Shown: positions 17,305 through 27,333, numbered from the stretch's first letter. The stretch is DNA of 64,000 bases from Bdellovibrionales bacterium CG12_big_fil_rev_8_21_14_0_65_38_15 (GCA_002787775.1 PCUW01000054.1:5099-69098); one strand, 5' to 3'. A program made the numbers and translations. Notes: generated by a model not told the origin, from the sequence alone.

Positions 17305-17944
17305 CGAAAATCTTGGCGAGAAATTTAATCTCGATTCTTTTTTAAAAGCGAGATCAGCTGCTATTTTAATTGTTCAGTCGGTTGCGGCGAAAGTGACTGA
17401 AGACATGAGCGAAGATCAGGCCCATGATCTTTTAAAGTCTGCCTTTGAACAAAATGGCTCACAAAAACTTTGGCATCCAACCAAAGTCCGTTTTGGAGTC
17501 AATACTCTTAAAACATTTAGAGAAATATCTGAGCCTGATATTAAAATTAAAAATGGTGATGTTTTCTTTTTTGATATTGGACCAGTCATCGATGATCACG
17601 AAGGTGATTACGGTGAAACTTTTGTTTGCGGCGAAAATAAAAAAAATGATTTAGCACAAGCCTGCCAGGATGTTTTTTCTGAAACGGCTCATGCCTGGAA
17701 AGAACAAAACCTTTCTGGCCCTGGTCTATATGCCTTTGCAGCGCGCGCCGCTGAAAAACGTGGTTATCAATTAAATCTCGATATGGATGGCCACCGCTTA
17801 GGTGACTTTCCCCACGCCCTTCATTTTAAAGGTGGTCTGCCTGATCACGCTGACACACCAAATCCAAATCTATGGATCTTAGAAATTCATCTTCGTGATG
17901 TGGTTACGAATCGTGGTGCTTTTTTTGAGGATCTGCTTCAATAG
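17288..17944 (+). CDS. M24 (aminopeptidase P/creatinase-fold) hydrolase
   Basis: About 218 aa, the pita-bread catalytic domain alone. Candidate metal ligands are in order: D in FFFDIGPV, D in EGDYGE, H in DGHRLGDFPH, E in LEIHL and the terminal E of FFEDLL. The spacing fits M24 enzymes, although the usual GHGIG is GHRLG and TIEPG is replaced. Candidate starts are TTG 17279, ATG 17288 and GTG 17291. GGAAG at 17281-17285 is close to ATG 17288 and better spaced for GTG, so the start is uncertain by a few codons. Its substrate is unknown. Confidence 0.75.
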   Translation: MVISPNENLGEKFNLDSFLKARSAAILIVQSVAAKVTEDMSEDQAHDLLKSAFEQNGSQKLWHPTKVRFGVNTLKTFREISEPDIKIKNGDVFFFDIGPVIDDHEGDYGETFVCGENKKNDLAQACQDVFSETAHAWKEQNLSGPGLYAFAARAAEKRGYQLNLDMDGHRLGDFPHALHFKGGLPDHADTPNPNLWILEIHLRDVVTNRGAFFEDLLQ

Positions 17945-17967
17945 CGTTAAAAATAATCTGTAGAATC

Positions 17968-18360
17968 TTAATCAACACTGCATAAAGCTTCAGATTTCAA
18001 AACATCGACAGCAATAAGAGTAGGACGATAATGATGATGTCCAGTTAAGTGGATTACTGTAACAACAACCCAAATTGCTGCAAAATGCCTTGTTTTGAGT
18101 GAAATGTCTCTAATCTCAGAAAAAACAAAAATCGGTATAAAAAGAGAAAACCCAAGAAGACTAAAAAGAAAATCAGATTCATGCTCATCCATACATTCTG
18201 GATAACAGTGACCTAAAACGAGAACATGATCAAGGATCTCTTTAGATCCCGCTATGATGACCATAAAGAAAAAAACTGCAACTGTTGGCATTCCAATCCC
18301 AAACAAAAAGACTGAGATCAAACCACCTAGGACAATATGCAAAATACTATCGAGTTCCAT
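17968..18360 (-). CDS. Small integral membrane protein
   Basis: 130 aa with about four hydrophobic segments: ILHIVLGGLISVFLFGIG, VAVFFFMVIIAG, LFSLLGFSLFIPIFVF and AAIWVVVTVIHLTG. A conserved-looking polar loop SKEILDHVLVLGHCYPECMDEHESD lies between segments 2 and 3, and a GHHHY cluster follows segment 4. The loop faintly recalls VanZ/DUF2279-like proteins, where a KE motif follows a helix, but this is not secure. The gene stands alone. Confidence 0.6.
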   Translation of the reverse strand: MELDSILHIVLGGLISVFLFGIGMPTVAVFFFMVIIAGSKEILDHVLVLGHCYPECMDEHESDFLFSLLGFSLFIPIFVFSEIRDISLKTRHFAAIWVVVTVIHLTGHHHYRPTLIAVDVLKSEALCSVD

Positions 18361-18464
18361 ATTTTCCTTTAGGATATAATATTAACTCTATTTTAAACTA
18401 AGATAAGGTTTTTAAATATGATTCGAATCATAAACAAAATATTGTAAATACCCGTATATTAATG

Positions 18465-18490
18465 AAAAAGCCCGACTTTCGCCGGGCTTT
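18465..18490 (-). terminator. Rho-independent terminator of the coiled-coil gene
   Basis: An 8-bp perfect stem (18467-18474 with 18483-18490, GCCCG/CGGGC core) and 8-nt loop, followed on the minus strand by a run of T. It lies 25 bases downstream of the stop of the 1230-aa coiled-coil gene. Confidence 0.85.
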
Positions 18491-18514
18491 CACTTACTTA
18501 ATTTATTTTAATTC

Positions 18515-21500
18515 TTACTTCGGTTGAACTTGAATCAACTCTTCTTTTAAGATCTCACCGTCATAGCTAATAACAGCCTTCATCGTCACAGTTTGACCTT
18601 TAGCTTTCTTATTCATCTTGTACTCAAGCTCTGCTTCTTTGCTCTCACCGCGATCTAGAACACCTACACTTGATTCATCTTTTGTGATCTCAAGCATATC
18701 GGCATCGTTCGCAGTCGCTGGAATAAGTTTGACTGAGTATGAACCAGGAACATAAGGGCGAAGACCAACAAGCTTGATTTTTACATCATGCTTTTTGTAA
18801 CCAAAGATTCCTTTAAGATCTGGCTCACGATCAAAGTTAAGGCTAGAGCCAACTTCTGGGTTCGCTACAACCTCAACACCAAAGCGAAGTGTCTCTTCAT
18901 ACTTTGAGCTGTAAGCATCACCTTTATGAGTTAGCTTAACTTGAACAATAATCTGATCGCCTGGAACAGCTGAGTCAGCCACTTGAAGATTAATCAAGTT
19001 GGTAAGGTCAGCTTGTTTTTCAGCAGCAACTGTTGGAATCGCAATTGAAGACTCTTTAGCACGAGCATTATTTGATAGAACTTCAACTTTCGCCGTTGAT
19101 TCCCCTCTAGCAGAAGCTTTTCCACCAAAGTTAGCGGCCTTTAATGTAATGCCTAAGTCTTTTCCTTGCTCTGCTCTTGAAGTTGCAACTAGGGCACCAT
19201 CAAAACCATTTCTTGATCTAACGACTGCATTATTTGCAACGTAATTACGTGCTTCTGATTGACCTTGTGCTTGAGCCTGAGCTCTAGCGACTGGAATTGT
19301 TCTGTTATAGCCAGCAACTCTTCCCTCTTCAAATGAAGTTTCACGAATTCTACGCTTACCTTCGATTAGGCCCTCGTTATATTTTGGAGCATAAGCTAGG
19401 TCATAGTTTTCTTTATAAAGATCATTTTTTCTAGCTTGGAAAACTTCTGCATATGTTGAAGCGTAAGCTCCGTCATATTTACCAGCAAAGGCTGATCTAT
19501 GTGAGTTTTGAAAGTTTGAAGCAAATGATTGATCAAAGGCTTGATCACAAGCAGCTATAAACTCACGAACGCCTTTATAAACACCAGAACAGTTTTTGGC
19601 TGAGCGATCCACTGGAACAGATGGGTTGGCGTAAGCGTAGGCAGAAAGTGAAAGATTTCTAGCAGGATCTTGCCATAACTTCACTTCATCTTGAGTTTGT
19701 TTAATCGTCTCTTCAAGATCAAATCTTTTCACAAGATCTTTTAGGATCGAGCTCTTTGGAAGACTTGAAAGGATTGAGCTTAAAGTTGAACGATATGACT
19801 CTGGCAGCGTTGTCTCTTTCGCTTCTTGTTTTGCTGCGTTTGATCCAGCTTCATCACCAAGTCTTAAAGCTTCTTGGCGATCAGCTGCTGAATTTAATCC
19901 AGCATCAAGACCAGTTGCATAGCCCTCTTCTTTTCCTGTTAATAAGCCACGAAGCTTACCGTCAAGCTTGGCACGAAGTGTACCAACGCGAGTAGCATTA
20001 CTTGCAGCAACTGCAAGAGCGTTTGAGTTACCGGCGTTTGAGCCTTGAGAACGGGCTACTGTTGCAGCTTGATTACTTCCTAATGACTCAGCTTTTGCTA
20101 ACTCTGAGTTGTAGCGTTGTAAACGAGATTGAAATTCAGCAAGGGCGCGTGCCTCTGCTTGAGTAGCTGCTGCAAGAGCTTGCTCACTTGAGTTCACTCG
20201 AGCGTTAGCGGCATTAAGATCGCTATTGGCGCGACCAATGTCTGCTACAACACCAGGAATTTCACGATCAAGTTGGCTTCTTCTACTAACGATTGATCTT
20301 ACACTTTCCTCGGCTTGATCAGCCGCTTGAGAATTCGCCGCGATTCTAGCTTGAGCTTCTTGAATATTTCTTGAAGTATTATCGATTTGGTTTTCTAGAC
20401 CTGCAATCGCTTGAGCAAGACGCTGATCTTCGCTAGCGATCCCATCTGTTTGAGCTGCTTGACGATCACGATCCTGCGCCACTTGAGCGACTGTCGCTTG
20501 CATTCTTGAAACTTCATTTTCTTGAACGCGAATATCGCGCTCAACACCATCAAGATTTCTAGCAAGAGTCGACGCACGAGCCGCTAATTGATCGCGCTGT
20601 GGTCTAAGTTGAGTAATACGACGACGGTTTTCTTCCATCGTTCTTTGATTTCTTTCAATCTGTGCACGGGCCTGAGCGATTTCACGACCAAGCTCTTGAG
20701 CACGAGCTAAGCTTTGTTCAGCTTCACGCTCATTGCTAGTGATACGCGCATTGATTTGATCGACATTGTTTTTAGCATTGTTAACTCTAACGCCTGCGAC
20801 TTGAATGCGTTGACGAAGAGCAGGGGATTGAGCCTCTAGTGCTGCGATCGCATCACGATCTGCTTTCATTGCTTGATTAAGAGCTTTGACTTGTTGTTTT
20901 TTCGCTTTAATTTGCTCTTCAATATTGCTACTTCCACCAGCTGGCGCAGTATTCGCAAGTTGAGTGCGAAGGCCTGGAAGCTCACCTTCAATTGTAGTCA
21001 CAAGGGATTGAAGACCTGATTGTTCAGACTTAAGTTGTGCCACTTCACGGTCAAGCACGGCGATCTCTCTTAAAAGATCACGACGTTGACCCATAAGAGC
21101 GGTAATTTGTCTTTGAGTGGCTGGGTTTTGTGGTCCAGCGCGAAGATCGGTTAATTGTTTACCAAGTTCTTCAACTCTTAAATTTTTAGCTGCACGATCA
21201 GTTTCTTTTGAAGTGATGGCAGAAGTATTTTGCGCAAGATTTGTTTTCGCTTGAGCCAGCTGAGCTTCTTTTTGTGTAATGAGGTTTTGAAGACGAGTTC
21301 TTTCAGCATTCATTTGAGCAAGCTGTTGCTCTAGCGCTTGAATTTCTCTTTCAAGTTTAGACTTATCTGCTTGAGCTTTATTGATTTGATTATTAAGCTC
21401 AGCAATCTGACCTGCAATAGGAGCATATTGATCTTCAGCGGCTTTAAGATCTGCTTTAGCGGCTTGAAGCTCTGCTTTGGCCGGATCTAATTCTCTTTTC

Positions 21501-22207
21501 GCTTTAGCCACTTCAAGACGAGCAAGACGAACTTTTTCTTGAACTTGTTCTTGGCGACGTTCAGTTTGAAGAATCTCGCGCTCTAAAACTGGAATCTGTT
21601 GTTGAGCTTGACGACCTTCGTTTTCAAGATTTTCTAATGTTCGCTCAGCCGTTCTTAATTCATTTGTTGTTTGTTCTAGTTCACGAGAAAGACGTGTTCC
21701 TTGTGAGCGAGCACTTTCAAGTCTGGCCACAGCGCGATCTCTATCTGCAAGTCTTAAACGAAGTTCATTTTCAAGATTTTGAAGACGTGATCTTGATGCG
21801 TTTAATTCACGAGCGACACCTTCACGTTGTCTTAAAACACCTTCACGTTGTGCTGATAATGCTCTTCTTTGCTCTTCAGCTGATGCAACTGCTGCTTGCT
21901 CATTCGAGATAGCTTGTTCTAAAGCACGAATTTCATTTTCAAGTCGACCTTGATCAGAAACCCCTGCACTTCTTTCAGCTTCAAGTTGAGCTTTACGCTC
22001 ACTTAAGCGTTGTAAATTTTCTTGAGCTTCGGCTTGAGTTTCCTTCGCTGAAGCCAGTTGCTCAGAGCGAGAAGCCGTATCTGCTTGCGCGCTAGCGTGA
22101 GCAGCTTGATAAGGAGGGTGGTTAATTTCATCTGGAAGATCGGCCCATACAGGTGAAACTGAGAGTAATAAAATAATAGCGGCGAGAAGTCGACGTGATG
22201 TGCGCAT
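18515..22207 (-). CDS. Exported giant coiled-coil protein
   Basis: About 1230 aa. The signal peptide MRTSRRLLAAIILLLSVSPVWA is cut before DLPDEIN. The ATG at 22207 has AAGGAAGGA upstream and is preferred over earlier in-frame starts. Residues about 30-780 are almost uninterrupted Glu/Gln/Ala/Arg heptads (for example LEREIQALEQQLAQMNAER), a long SMC- or filament-like rod. A second region (about 850-1060) has Tyr/Ala-spaced units (FAGKYDGAYASTYAEVF, YKENYDLAYAPKYNEG). The last 180 residues look like a beta-sandwich. It has its own terminator. A periplasmic or surface structural role is inferred; a DNA-handling SMC role is unlikely because it is exported and lacks Walker motifs. Confidence 0.85.
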   Translation of the reverse strand: MRTSRRLLAAIILLLSVSPVWADLPDEINHPPYQAAHASAQADTASRSEQLASAKETQAEAQENLQRLSERKAQLEAERSAGVSDQGRLENEIRALEQAISNEQAAVASAEEQRRALSAQREGVLRQREGVARELNASRSRLQNLENELRLRLADRDRAVARLESARSQGTRLSRELEQTTNELRTAERTLENLENEGRQAQQQIPVLEREILQTERRQEQVQEKVRLARLEVAKAKRELDPAKAELQAAKADLKAAEDQYAPIAGQIAELNNQINKAQADKSKLEREIQALEQQLAQMNAERTRLQNLITQKEAQLAQAKTNLAQNTSAITSKETDRAAKNLRVEELGKQLTDLRAGPQNPATQRQITALMGQRRDLLREIAVLDREVAQLKSEQSGLQSLVTTIEGELPGLRTQLANTAPAGGSSNIEEQIKAKKQQVKALNQAMKADRDAIAALEAQSPALRQRIQVAGVRVNNAKNNVDQINARITSNEREAEQSLARAQELGREIAQARAQIERNQRTMEENRRRITQLRPQRDQLAARASTLARNLDGVERDIRVQENEVSRMQATVAQVAQDRDRQAAQTDGIASEDQRLAQAIAGLENQIDNTSRNIQEAQARIAANSQAADQAEESVRSIVSRRSQLDREIPGVVADIGRANSDLNAANARVNSSEQALAAATQAEARALAEFQSRLQRYNSELAKAESLGSNQAATVARSQGSNAGNSNALAVAASNATRVGTLRAKLDGKLRGLLTGKEEGYATGLDAGLNSAADRQEALRLGDEAGSNAAKQEAKETTLPESYRSTLSSILSSLPKSSILKDLVKRFDLEETIKQTQDEVKLWQDPARNLSLSAYAYANPSVPVDRSAKNCSGVYKGVREFIAACDQAFDQSFASNFQNSHRSAFAGKYDGAYASTYAEVFQARKNDLYKENYDLAYAPKYNEGLIEGKRRIRETSFEEGRVAGYNRTIPVARAQAQAQGQSEARNYVANNAVVRSRNGFDGALVATSRAEQGKDLGITLKAANFGGKASARGESTAKVEVLSNNARAKESSIAIPTVAAEKQADLTNLINLQVADSAVPGDQIIVQVKLTHKGDAYSSKYEETLRFGVEVVANPEVGSSLNFDREPDLKGIFGYKKHDVKIKLVGLRPYVPGSYSVKLIPATANDADMLEITKDESSVGVLDRGESKEAELEYKMNKKAKGQTVTMKAVISYDGEILKEELIQVQPK

Positions 22208-22366
22208 TGGATGTCCTTCCTTTAAGCGTGGTTTCAAAAGGTTGTAGCAGGATCCAATGAATTTTGGGAGGTTAGCTGACTAAATGTGATTTTTTTACAG
22301 ACTTTAACCTATTGATTGGGGGCAAAGTGGCCACAACTGGAATCTTTTTGGCTCCAAAAACGTCTC

Positions 22367-22804
22367 TCAAGCACATTTTTTAAAGTCTAAAATCTCATCT
22401 GTTTTATAACGAAGCTCACATTCATCGCGTGATTTTTTAACTATCCCGTTTTTAAAGGCTTGATCAATTTTAAGCCAACGACTTTGACCTTCTGCTGAAA
22501 CGCCAACTTCATCTAGGGATTGTTTTAGGTACGTAGATCTTAGATCAAAGAGTTCTTCACTAATAAGCATATGTTTATGAGCAGCGATAGGAAGCTTACC
22601 GCAATAACAAGCTGGCCCTCCCATCGCTTGTGACATGAAATCTGTCTGCTGGGTTTCAATAACGTTTTGATCGATCTCGCTAAAATACTTACCAAGCCAA
22701 GGATCTTTATAAACCTTATCGTAAAAGAGCTTATGAACTTTTTCTAGAACGTCTCGCCCACCAATAAAATCATATAAGCTCTTATCGATTTGATCTTCAT
22801 TCAT
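22367..22804 (-). CDS. Truncated (2-on-2) haemoglobin, group I-like
   Basis: 145 aa haem protein likely to bind O2 or NO. It shows the family pattern: FIGGRDVLEKVHKLFYDKVYKD, FMSQAMGGP, and the proximal His in IAAHKHMLI followed by FDLR. There are extra Cys residues (CYCGK) and a charged C-terminal extension of about 20 residues. No obvious partner is adjacent. In the family the role is NO detoxification or O2 handling; which applies here is not shown. Confidence 0.85.
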   Translation of the reverse strand: MNEDQIDKSLYDFIGGRDVLEKVHKLFYDKVYKDPWLGKYFSEIDQNVIETQQTDFMSQAMGGPACYCGKLPIAAHKHMLISEELFDLRSTYLKQSLDEVGVSAEGQSRWLKIDQAFKNGIVKKSRDECELRYKTDEILDFKKCA

Positions 22805-22849
22805 GTCGTGTTATCGGCTTAAGAGGAACTTGAATTAATGTGATCTTAA

Positions 22850-23311
22850 TTAGGATTTGAGTTTTTCTTCGATACGACAATTGATCCAAGAGCCATCTAA
22901 AGTTGCTCCTAGACTCTCATAAAGCTTTATGGCCTTGGTGTTCCAATCAAGCACTTGCCACTCAAATCGGCCGCAACCAGTTGTTTTAGCAAGATCGATC
23001 AGATATTCCATCACCATTTTACCAGCACCATTACCACGATGGGCCGGCTTAATATAAAGATCCTCTAAATAAAGAGACTTTCCCTTCCAGGTCGAATATC
23101 GGTAGTAGAAAAGACAAAAGCCGATAGACTGCTTGTCTTCATTTTCGATGATGAGAGATTTATATAAAGGATGCTCGCCGAATCCGTCTTTTTCAAGCGT
23201 GGCCAAGGAAATCTCGACTTGATCAGCAGCCTCTTCAAACATAGCTAGCTCTTTAATCATTTCCAGAATAAAGGGTGCGTCTTTTTTAATGGCTGGTCGA
23301 ATAGAAGTCAT
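22850..23311 (-). CDS. GNAT N-acetyltransferase (spermidine/diamine type)
   Basis: 153 aa single GNAT domain. The acetyl-CoA-binding motif A is visible as YIKPAHRGNGAGKMVMEYL, preceded by SLYLEDL and followed by FEWQVLDWNTKAIKLYESLGA. The overall pattern (FYYRYSTWKGKSLYLEDL) matches the SSAT-like branch that acetylates polyamines or thialysine-type amines. It lies between the truncated haemoglobin and a Lys/Ala-rich DNA-binding-type gene, all on the minus strand. The true substrate is not determinable. Confidence 0.85.
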   Translation of the reverse strand: MTSIRPAIKKDAPFILEMIKELAMFEEAADQVEISLATLEKDGFGEHPLYKSLIIENEDKQSIGFCLFYYRYSTWKGKSLYLEDLYIKPAHRGNGAGKMVMEYLIDLAKTTGCGRFEWQVLDWNTKAIKLYESLGATLDGSWINCRIEEKLKS

Positions 23312-23324
23312 GAACTATCGCAGG

Positions 23325-24356
23325 TCAGTCTTCGTCAAAACCTTTCGTTGTCTTGGTTTCAAACGCGATATCATCATCACCATCATCGTCTTCTGAACCA
23401 TCATCGTATTCATCAAGACCATCGATATTGAGTTCTTTCAATACGCCTAAGAATGATTTTTCATCCACAAGGTCAGAAAGAATATTTTCAACATACTTAG
23501 GTGGATATTTCGTTACAAGTTCTTCAATAAAGACTTGAAGCTTACCTTCTCTTAGAAGTTCTTGTTTCTTTTTGATTTCTTTCCAGTTTTTAATGTAATG
23601 GAAACGACAAAAAGCGCCTGTTGTAGTTGGGTTATCACAACCACGCTCAAGACACTCATCGTTTTCAGCTTCAAAGAATTCCATGCTTCTAATAGAAGTG
23701 AAGATATCTTTAAGAGAGTAATCTTCAGCAAGTTCAACAACTTGATCTGCAAGAGCTTCTTTAACATCAGTAATTAATTTCTTTTCGTCTTTTGCTGATA
23801 ATTGGAAATCATCATCAAATTTGAAGTTATCATCAAAGCCTAGTGAGCCTGAGCCTTTTTTATTATCGTCTTCATCTTCATCATCATCTTCACTTGCAGC
23901 AGCCTTTGATTCAACAACTTCATCATCAGCAGACTTTTTGCCTTTGCCTTTTTTAGGCTCAGCTTTAACTGCCTTTGTTTTTGTCTTTTTTTCTACTGCT
24001 GGCTTAGCAGCTTTTGTATCTTTTTTAGCAGCTGCTTTTTTTGCAACTTTGGCGGCAGTTTTCTTGGCAACTTTTGTTGCTGTTTTTTTCTTAGCGACGA
24101 CTTTCTTTTTCGCTGTCGTCTTTTTTGCAGCTACTTTTTTGGCAGCTTTTTTAGCAACAACTTTTTTAGCCGTTGTCTTTTTTGCAGCTACTTTTTTTGC
24201 GGTTTTCTTGGCAGCGGTTTTCTTAGCTGCAACTTTTTTAGCCGTCTTTTTTCCAGCAGCTTTTTTAGCAGGTGCTTTTTTAGCTGTTGTCTTTTTTACG
24301 GTTTTTTTCGCAGTTTTCTTTACAGCCGCTTTTTTAGCAGTCTTTTTCTTCGCCAT
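23325..24356 (-). CDS. Histone H1-like Lys/Ala-rich protein with Cys/His motif
   Basis: About 343 aa from the ATG at 24356 (MAKKKTAKKA); a longer form from 24404 is possible. Residues 1-150 are repeats of KKTAKK/AKKVAAKK units, like the C-terminal tail of eukaryotic H1 or bacterial HctB/AlgP proteins, and would bind DNA non-specifically. Next comes an acidic stretch (SEDDDEDEDDNKKG). A folded C-terminal region includes ECLERGCDNP...AFCRFHYIKNWKEI, a C-x4-C-x9-C-x2-H pattern that could hold zinc. It ends with a strongly acidic tail. A role in nucleoid compaction or gene regulation is inferred. Confidence 0.8.
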   Translation of the reverse strand: MAKKKTAKKAAVKKTAKKTVKKTTAKKAPAKKAAGKKTAKKVAAKKTAAKKTAKKVAAKKTTAKKVVAKKAAKKVAAKKTTAKKKVVAKKKTATKVAKKTAAKVAKKAAAKKDTKAAKPAVEKKTKTKAVKAEPKKGKGKKSADDEVVESKAAASEDDDEDEDDNKKGSGSLGFDDNFKFDDDFQLSAKDEKKLITDVKEALADQVVELAEDYSLKDIFTSIRSMEFFEAENDECLERGCDNPTTTGAFCRFHYIKNWKEIKKKQELLREGKLQVFIEELVTKYPPKYVENILSDLVDEKSFLGVLKELNIDGLDEYDDGSEDDDGDDDIAFETKTTKGFDED

Positions 24357-24465
24357 ACCAAGATTCTCCAAAATTTTTTTCAGCATAGAGGCAGTGCTCC
24401 GCATTTTAGCTTAAAAGTCGTATCATGCCTCTGTATTACCCGCCAATCTTTTTAATATTAAAAAC

Positions 24466-25602
24466 TTAGCGGCGGGCTTCTTTTAATTCATTTGCAGCAA
24501 TAACGACACGTTGGATTTCAGAAGTGCCTTCATAAATTTCAGTGATTTTTGCATCTCTGAAATAACGCTCAACTGGGTATTCTTTCGTATAACCGTTACC
24601 ACCACAGATCTGGATCGCTTTCGTCGTAATCCACATTGCCGCTTCGGCCGCAAACAGCTTAGCCTGGGCAGAAGTCTTTGAGTAAAACTCACCGCGATCT
24701 TTTTTCTGACTTGCATCAAAAATAAGCAAACGCGATGCTGCAATTTTCGTCGACATATCAGCTAACATAAACTGAATAGCCTGAAGATCGGCCAGTGGCT
24801 TTCCAAATTGAACACGTTCAAGCGCGTAGTTTCTTGCATATCTAAAAGCTGCTTCAGAAATACCTAAGGCTTGAGCTGCAATACCGATTCGTCCACCATC
24901 AAGAGTTCCCATCGCAACTCTGAAACCTTTTTCAGGTTGTCCAAGTAAATTCTCTTTAGGTACTTTGATCTTATCGTAAGCCAGTGCAGCCGTAGATGAT
25001 CCACGAATACCAAGCTTATCTTCGATTTTAATAATTTCGTAACCAGGTGAATTCGTCTCAACGATAATCGCTGAAATACCTTTGTAATCGTCAGTCTTTT
25101 TTGTTTTAGCAAAGACGATCGCCACATTGGCTTCACGTCCGTTAGTGATCCAGTTTTTTGCACCAGTGATTTCAAAGTGATCACCTTTATCTTCGGCAAA
25201 AGTTGTTAAGCTTCCTGCATCACTTCCCGCACCAGGCTCAGACAAACAAAAGCTTCCAATCCACTCACCAGTTGCTAGTTTTGGTAGAAACTTTTTCTTT
25301 TGCTCTTCAGTACCGTATTCAAGAATGGGCCAAACACATAATGAGGTATGGGCCGAAACCAAAACACCTGTTGAGGCACAAGCGCGTGAAATTTCTTCAA
25401 CGATAATGGAATATGACGTGTAGTCCATTCCTGCTCCGCCGTATTCTTCAGGAATATAAGAACCAAGGAATCCATTTTCACCAAGCTTTTTAATAAGCTC
25501 TGGTGGGATTTTTCCTTCTTGGTCGATTTTCATCGCCAGTGGTGCAACTTCTGCATCGGCAAACTTAGAAACCATGTCGCGAATTTCTTGATAATCACTC
25601 AT
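24466..25602 (-). CDS. Acyl-CoA dehydrogenase (short-chain/butyryl type)
   Basis: About 378 aa. Signatures: [45 protein letters not shown], and YEGTSEIQR with the catalytic Glu. Start: the ATG at 25602 follows the crotonase stop after 2 nt and uses the upstream AAGGA, which itself lies in the crotonase 3' end. It is third in an hbd-crotonase-acyl-CoA dehydrogenase operon, the arrangement of butyryl/short-chain beta-oxidation clusters. No etfAB genes are seen nearby. Confidence 0.93.
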   Translation of the reverse strand: MSDYQEIRDMVSKFADAEVAPLAMKIDQEGKIPPELIKKLGENGFLGSYIPEEYGGAGMDYTSYSIIVEEISRACASTGVLVSAHTSLCVWPILEYGTEEQKKKFLPKLATGEWIGSFCLSEPGAGSDAGSLTTFAEDKGDHFEITGAKNWITNGREANVAIVFAKTKKTDDYKGISAIIVETNSPGYEIIKIEDKLGIRGSSTAALAYDKIKVPKENLLGQPEKGFRVAMGTLDGGRIGIAAQALGISEAAFRYARNYALERVQFGKPLADLQAIQFMLADMSTKIAASRLLIFDASQKKDRGEFYSKTSAQAKLFAAEAAMWITTKAIQICGGNGYTKEYPVERYFRDAKITEIYEGTSEIQRVVIAANELKEARR

Positions 25603-25604
25603 TC

Positions 25605-26399
25605 TTAGCATCCTTTAAATTGTGCTGGACGTTTTTCAACAAAAGCAAGGCATCCTTCCTTCATATCTTCAGAAGAAAAGATGGCTGAAAATTGAGCGAG
25701 CTCTGTTTGTAAGCCTTGCTCAACAGTTAAATCATTTCCTTCGATCATCACTTTCTTTGAAAGCTTAACTGCATTAGGAGAAACTTTTGAAACGTAATCC
25801 AAAGTTTTAAAAGCACCGGCCAAAAGATCATCTTTAGTTTCAAAAAGAGAAACCACAAGGCCTACGCGGTAAGCTTCTTCGGCTTTAACGTTTCTACCTG
25901 TATAAACAATTTCTTTAGCACGAGCACGACCAATAAGTTTGGCCAAGCGCTGAGTGCCACCAAAACCTGGAATCAAGCCGAGCTTTACTTCCGGTTGTCC
26001 GAAGACAGCAGTGTTTGTGGCGTAGATGAAATCACAGGCCATGGCCATTTCACATCCACCGCCAAGAGCGAAACCATTGACTGCCGCAATAACAGGGAAT
26101 GGTGCATTTTCAATGGCGAGCGTGACTGACTGACCAAGAAATCCAAAAGCGTGAGCTTCATCAACTGTCATGTCTGACATCTGGGCAATATCAGCACCAG
26201 CGATAAAAGCTTTATCACCAGAGCCTGTAAAGACAACGCCCTTAAGTCCTTCGCTATCTTTTCCCCAAGCTTCAAACACTGTTTTCAGTTCGCTAAGAAC
26301 GGTAGAGTTGAGTGCGTTGAGTTTATCTGGACGATTAAGAGTTAAAAGAGCGAAATCGCCTTTTCTTTCAACTGTCAGTGTTTCATAACTAGTAGTCAT
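25605..26399 (-). CDS. Enoyl-CoA hydratase (crotonase)
   Basis: Hydrates trans-2-enoyl-CoA to 3-hydroxyacyl-CoA. The oxyanion-hole segment [11 protein letters not shown] and [16 protein letters not shown] are seen. Both catalytic Glu residues (in GGGCEMA and in [19 protein letters not shown]) match those of rat mitochondrial crotonase. The frame is open to 26444, but the ATG at 26399 has AGGAAAAGG upstream and overlaps the hbd 3' end by 11 bases, giving 264 aa, the usual length. It is second gene of the hbd operon. Confidence 0.94.
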   Translation of the reverse strand: MTTSYETLTVERKGDFALLTLNRPDKLNALNSTVLSELKTVFEAWGKDSEGLKGVVFTGSGDKAFIAGADIAQMSDMTVDEAHAFGFLGQSVTLAIENAPFPVIAAVNGFALGGGCEMAMACDFIYATNTAVFGQPEVKLGLIPGFGGTQRLAKLIGRARAKEIVYTGRNVKAEEAYRVGLVVSLFETKDDLLAGAFKTLDYVSKVSPNAVKLSKKVMIEGNDLTVEQGLQTELAQFSAIFSSEDMKEGCLAFVEKRPAQFKGC

Positions 26400-27240
26400 A
26401 AAAACCTTTTCCTGATTTTTTACCCATGCGACCGGCAAGAACATATTGCTTTAATAGAGGGCATGGTCTGTATTTCGTATCACCTAAACCATCATGAAGA
26501 ACTTCCATGATCGCAAGGCAGGTATCAAGGCCAATAAAGTCTGCAAGAGTGAGCGGGCCCATTGGCTGATTGGTTCCAAGTTTCATCGCCGTATCAATAT
26601 CTTCCACAGAAGCGATGCCTTCATAAAGAGCGTAAACTGCTTCATTAATCATCGGCATAAGAATTCTATTCACAGCAAAGCCGGCGATGTCACGGGCAGC
26701 AACAAATGTTTTGCCCATTTTTTCTGAAGTCGCTTTAACGGTATCAAAAGTCTCAGTTGAAGTTTCAAGGCCTTTAATCCCCTCGACTAACTTCATGACT
26801 GGTACTGGATTCATAAAATGCATTCCAGCAACTTTATCAGCACGCTTTGTTTGAGCTGCAATTTCAGTAATTGAAATTGAACTTGTGTTTGAAGCTAAAA
26901 TGGCATGTGGTGCACACACTTCATCAAGTTGTTTAAAAATTTCGAATTTAATCTTTTTATTTTCTGTGGCGGCTTCAATCACCATGTCGCAAATTTTAAG
27001 GTCACTGATATTTTCAATTGGTCTTAAGCGAGCACGAGCTGACTCAGCAGCTTGATGGTCCCACTTACCCTTATCGATCCCTTTATTGAGTTGCACTTCA
27101 ATAAAGCCTACGCCTTTTTTTAAGCCTTCAGGAAAAGCATCATATAAAAGGACATCAAAACCCGATTGAATTGCCACTTGAGCAATCCCTCGCCCCATCT
27201 GACCGGCCCCAACAACACCGATAGTCTTAATTTCAGACAT
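26389..27240 (-). CDS. hbd: 3-hydroxybutyryl-CoA dehydrogenase
   Basis: NAD(P)-dependent oxidation of 3-hydroxyacyl-CoA. N-terminal Rossmann motif [16 protein letters not shown]; catalytic His/Glu region [19 protein letters not shown]-terminal [20 protein letters not shown] and [14 protein letters not shown]. 283 aa is the normal bacterial length for a stand-alone Hbd. It is first gene of the operon and diverges from rpsT over 170 bases. GAGG precedes the ATG. Confidence 0.95.
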   Translation of the reverse strand: MSEIKTIGVVGAGQMGRGIAQVAIQSGFDVLLYDAFPEGLKKGVGFIEVQLNKGIDKGKWDHQAAESARARLRPIENISDLKICDMVIEAATENKKIKFEIFKQLDEVCAPHAILASNTSSISITEIAAQTKRADKVAGMHFMNPVPVMKLVEGIKGLETSTETFDTVKATSEKMGKTFVAARDIAGFAVNRILMPMINEAVYALYEGIASVEDIDTAMKLGTNQPMGPLTLADFIGLDTCLAIMEVLHDGLGDTKYRPCPLLKQYVLAGRMGKKSGKGFYDY

Positions 27241-27333
27241 TTTTTACCTCGTCGCCAATGGCAAATAGCGTTAAATAAGTACTGGAAATCGCTTGCATCG
27301 TATCCCCAAGAGGGTGGAATCTCAAATAAAACC

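Noticed and set aside
23821-24414. 197-codon open frame opposite the Lys/Ala-rich gene
   Set aside because: The mirror of AAA/GCT-type repeats gives long Phe/Leu/Ala antisense frames; no ribosome site or sensible protein.
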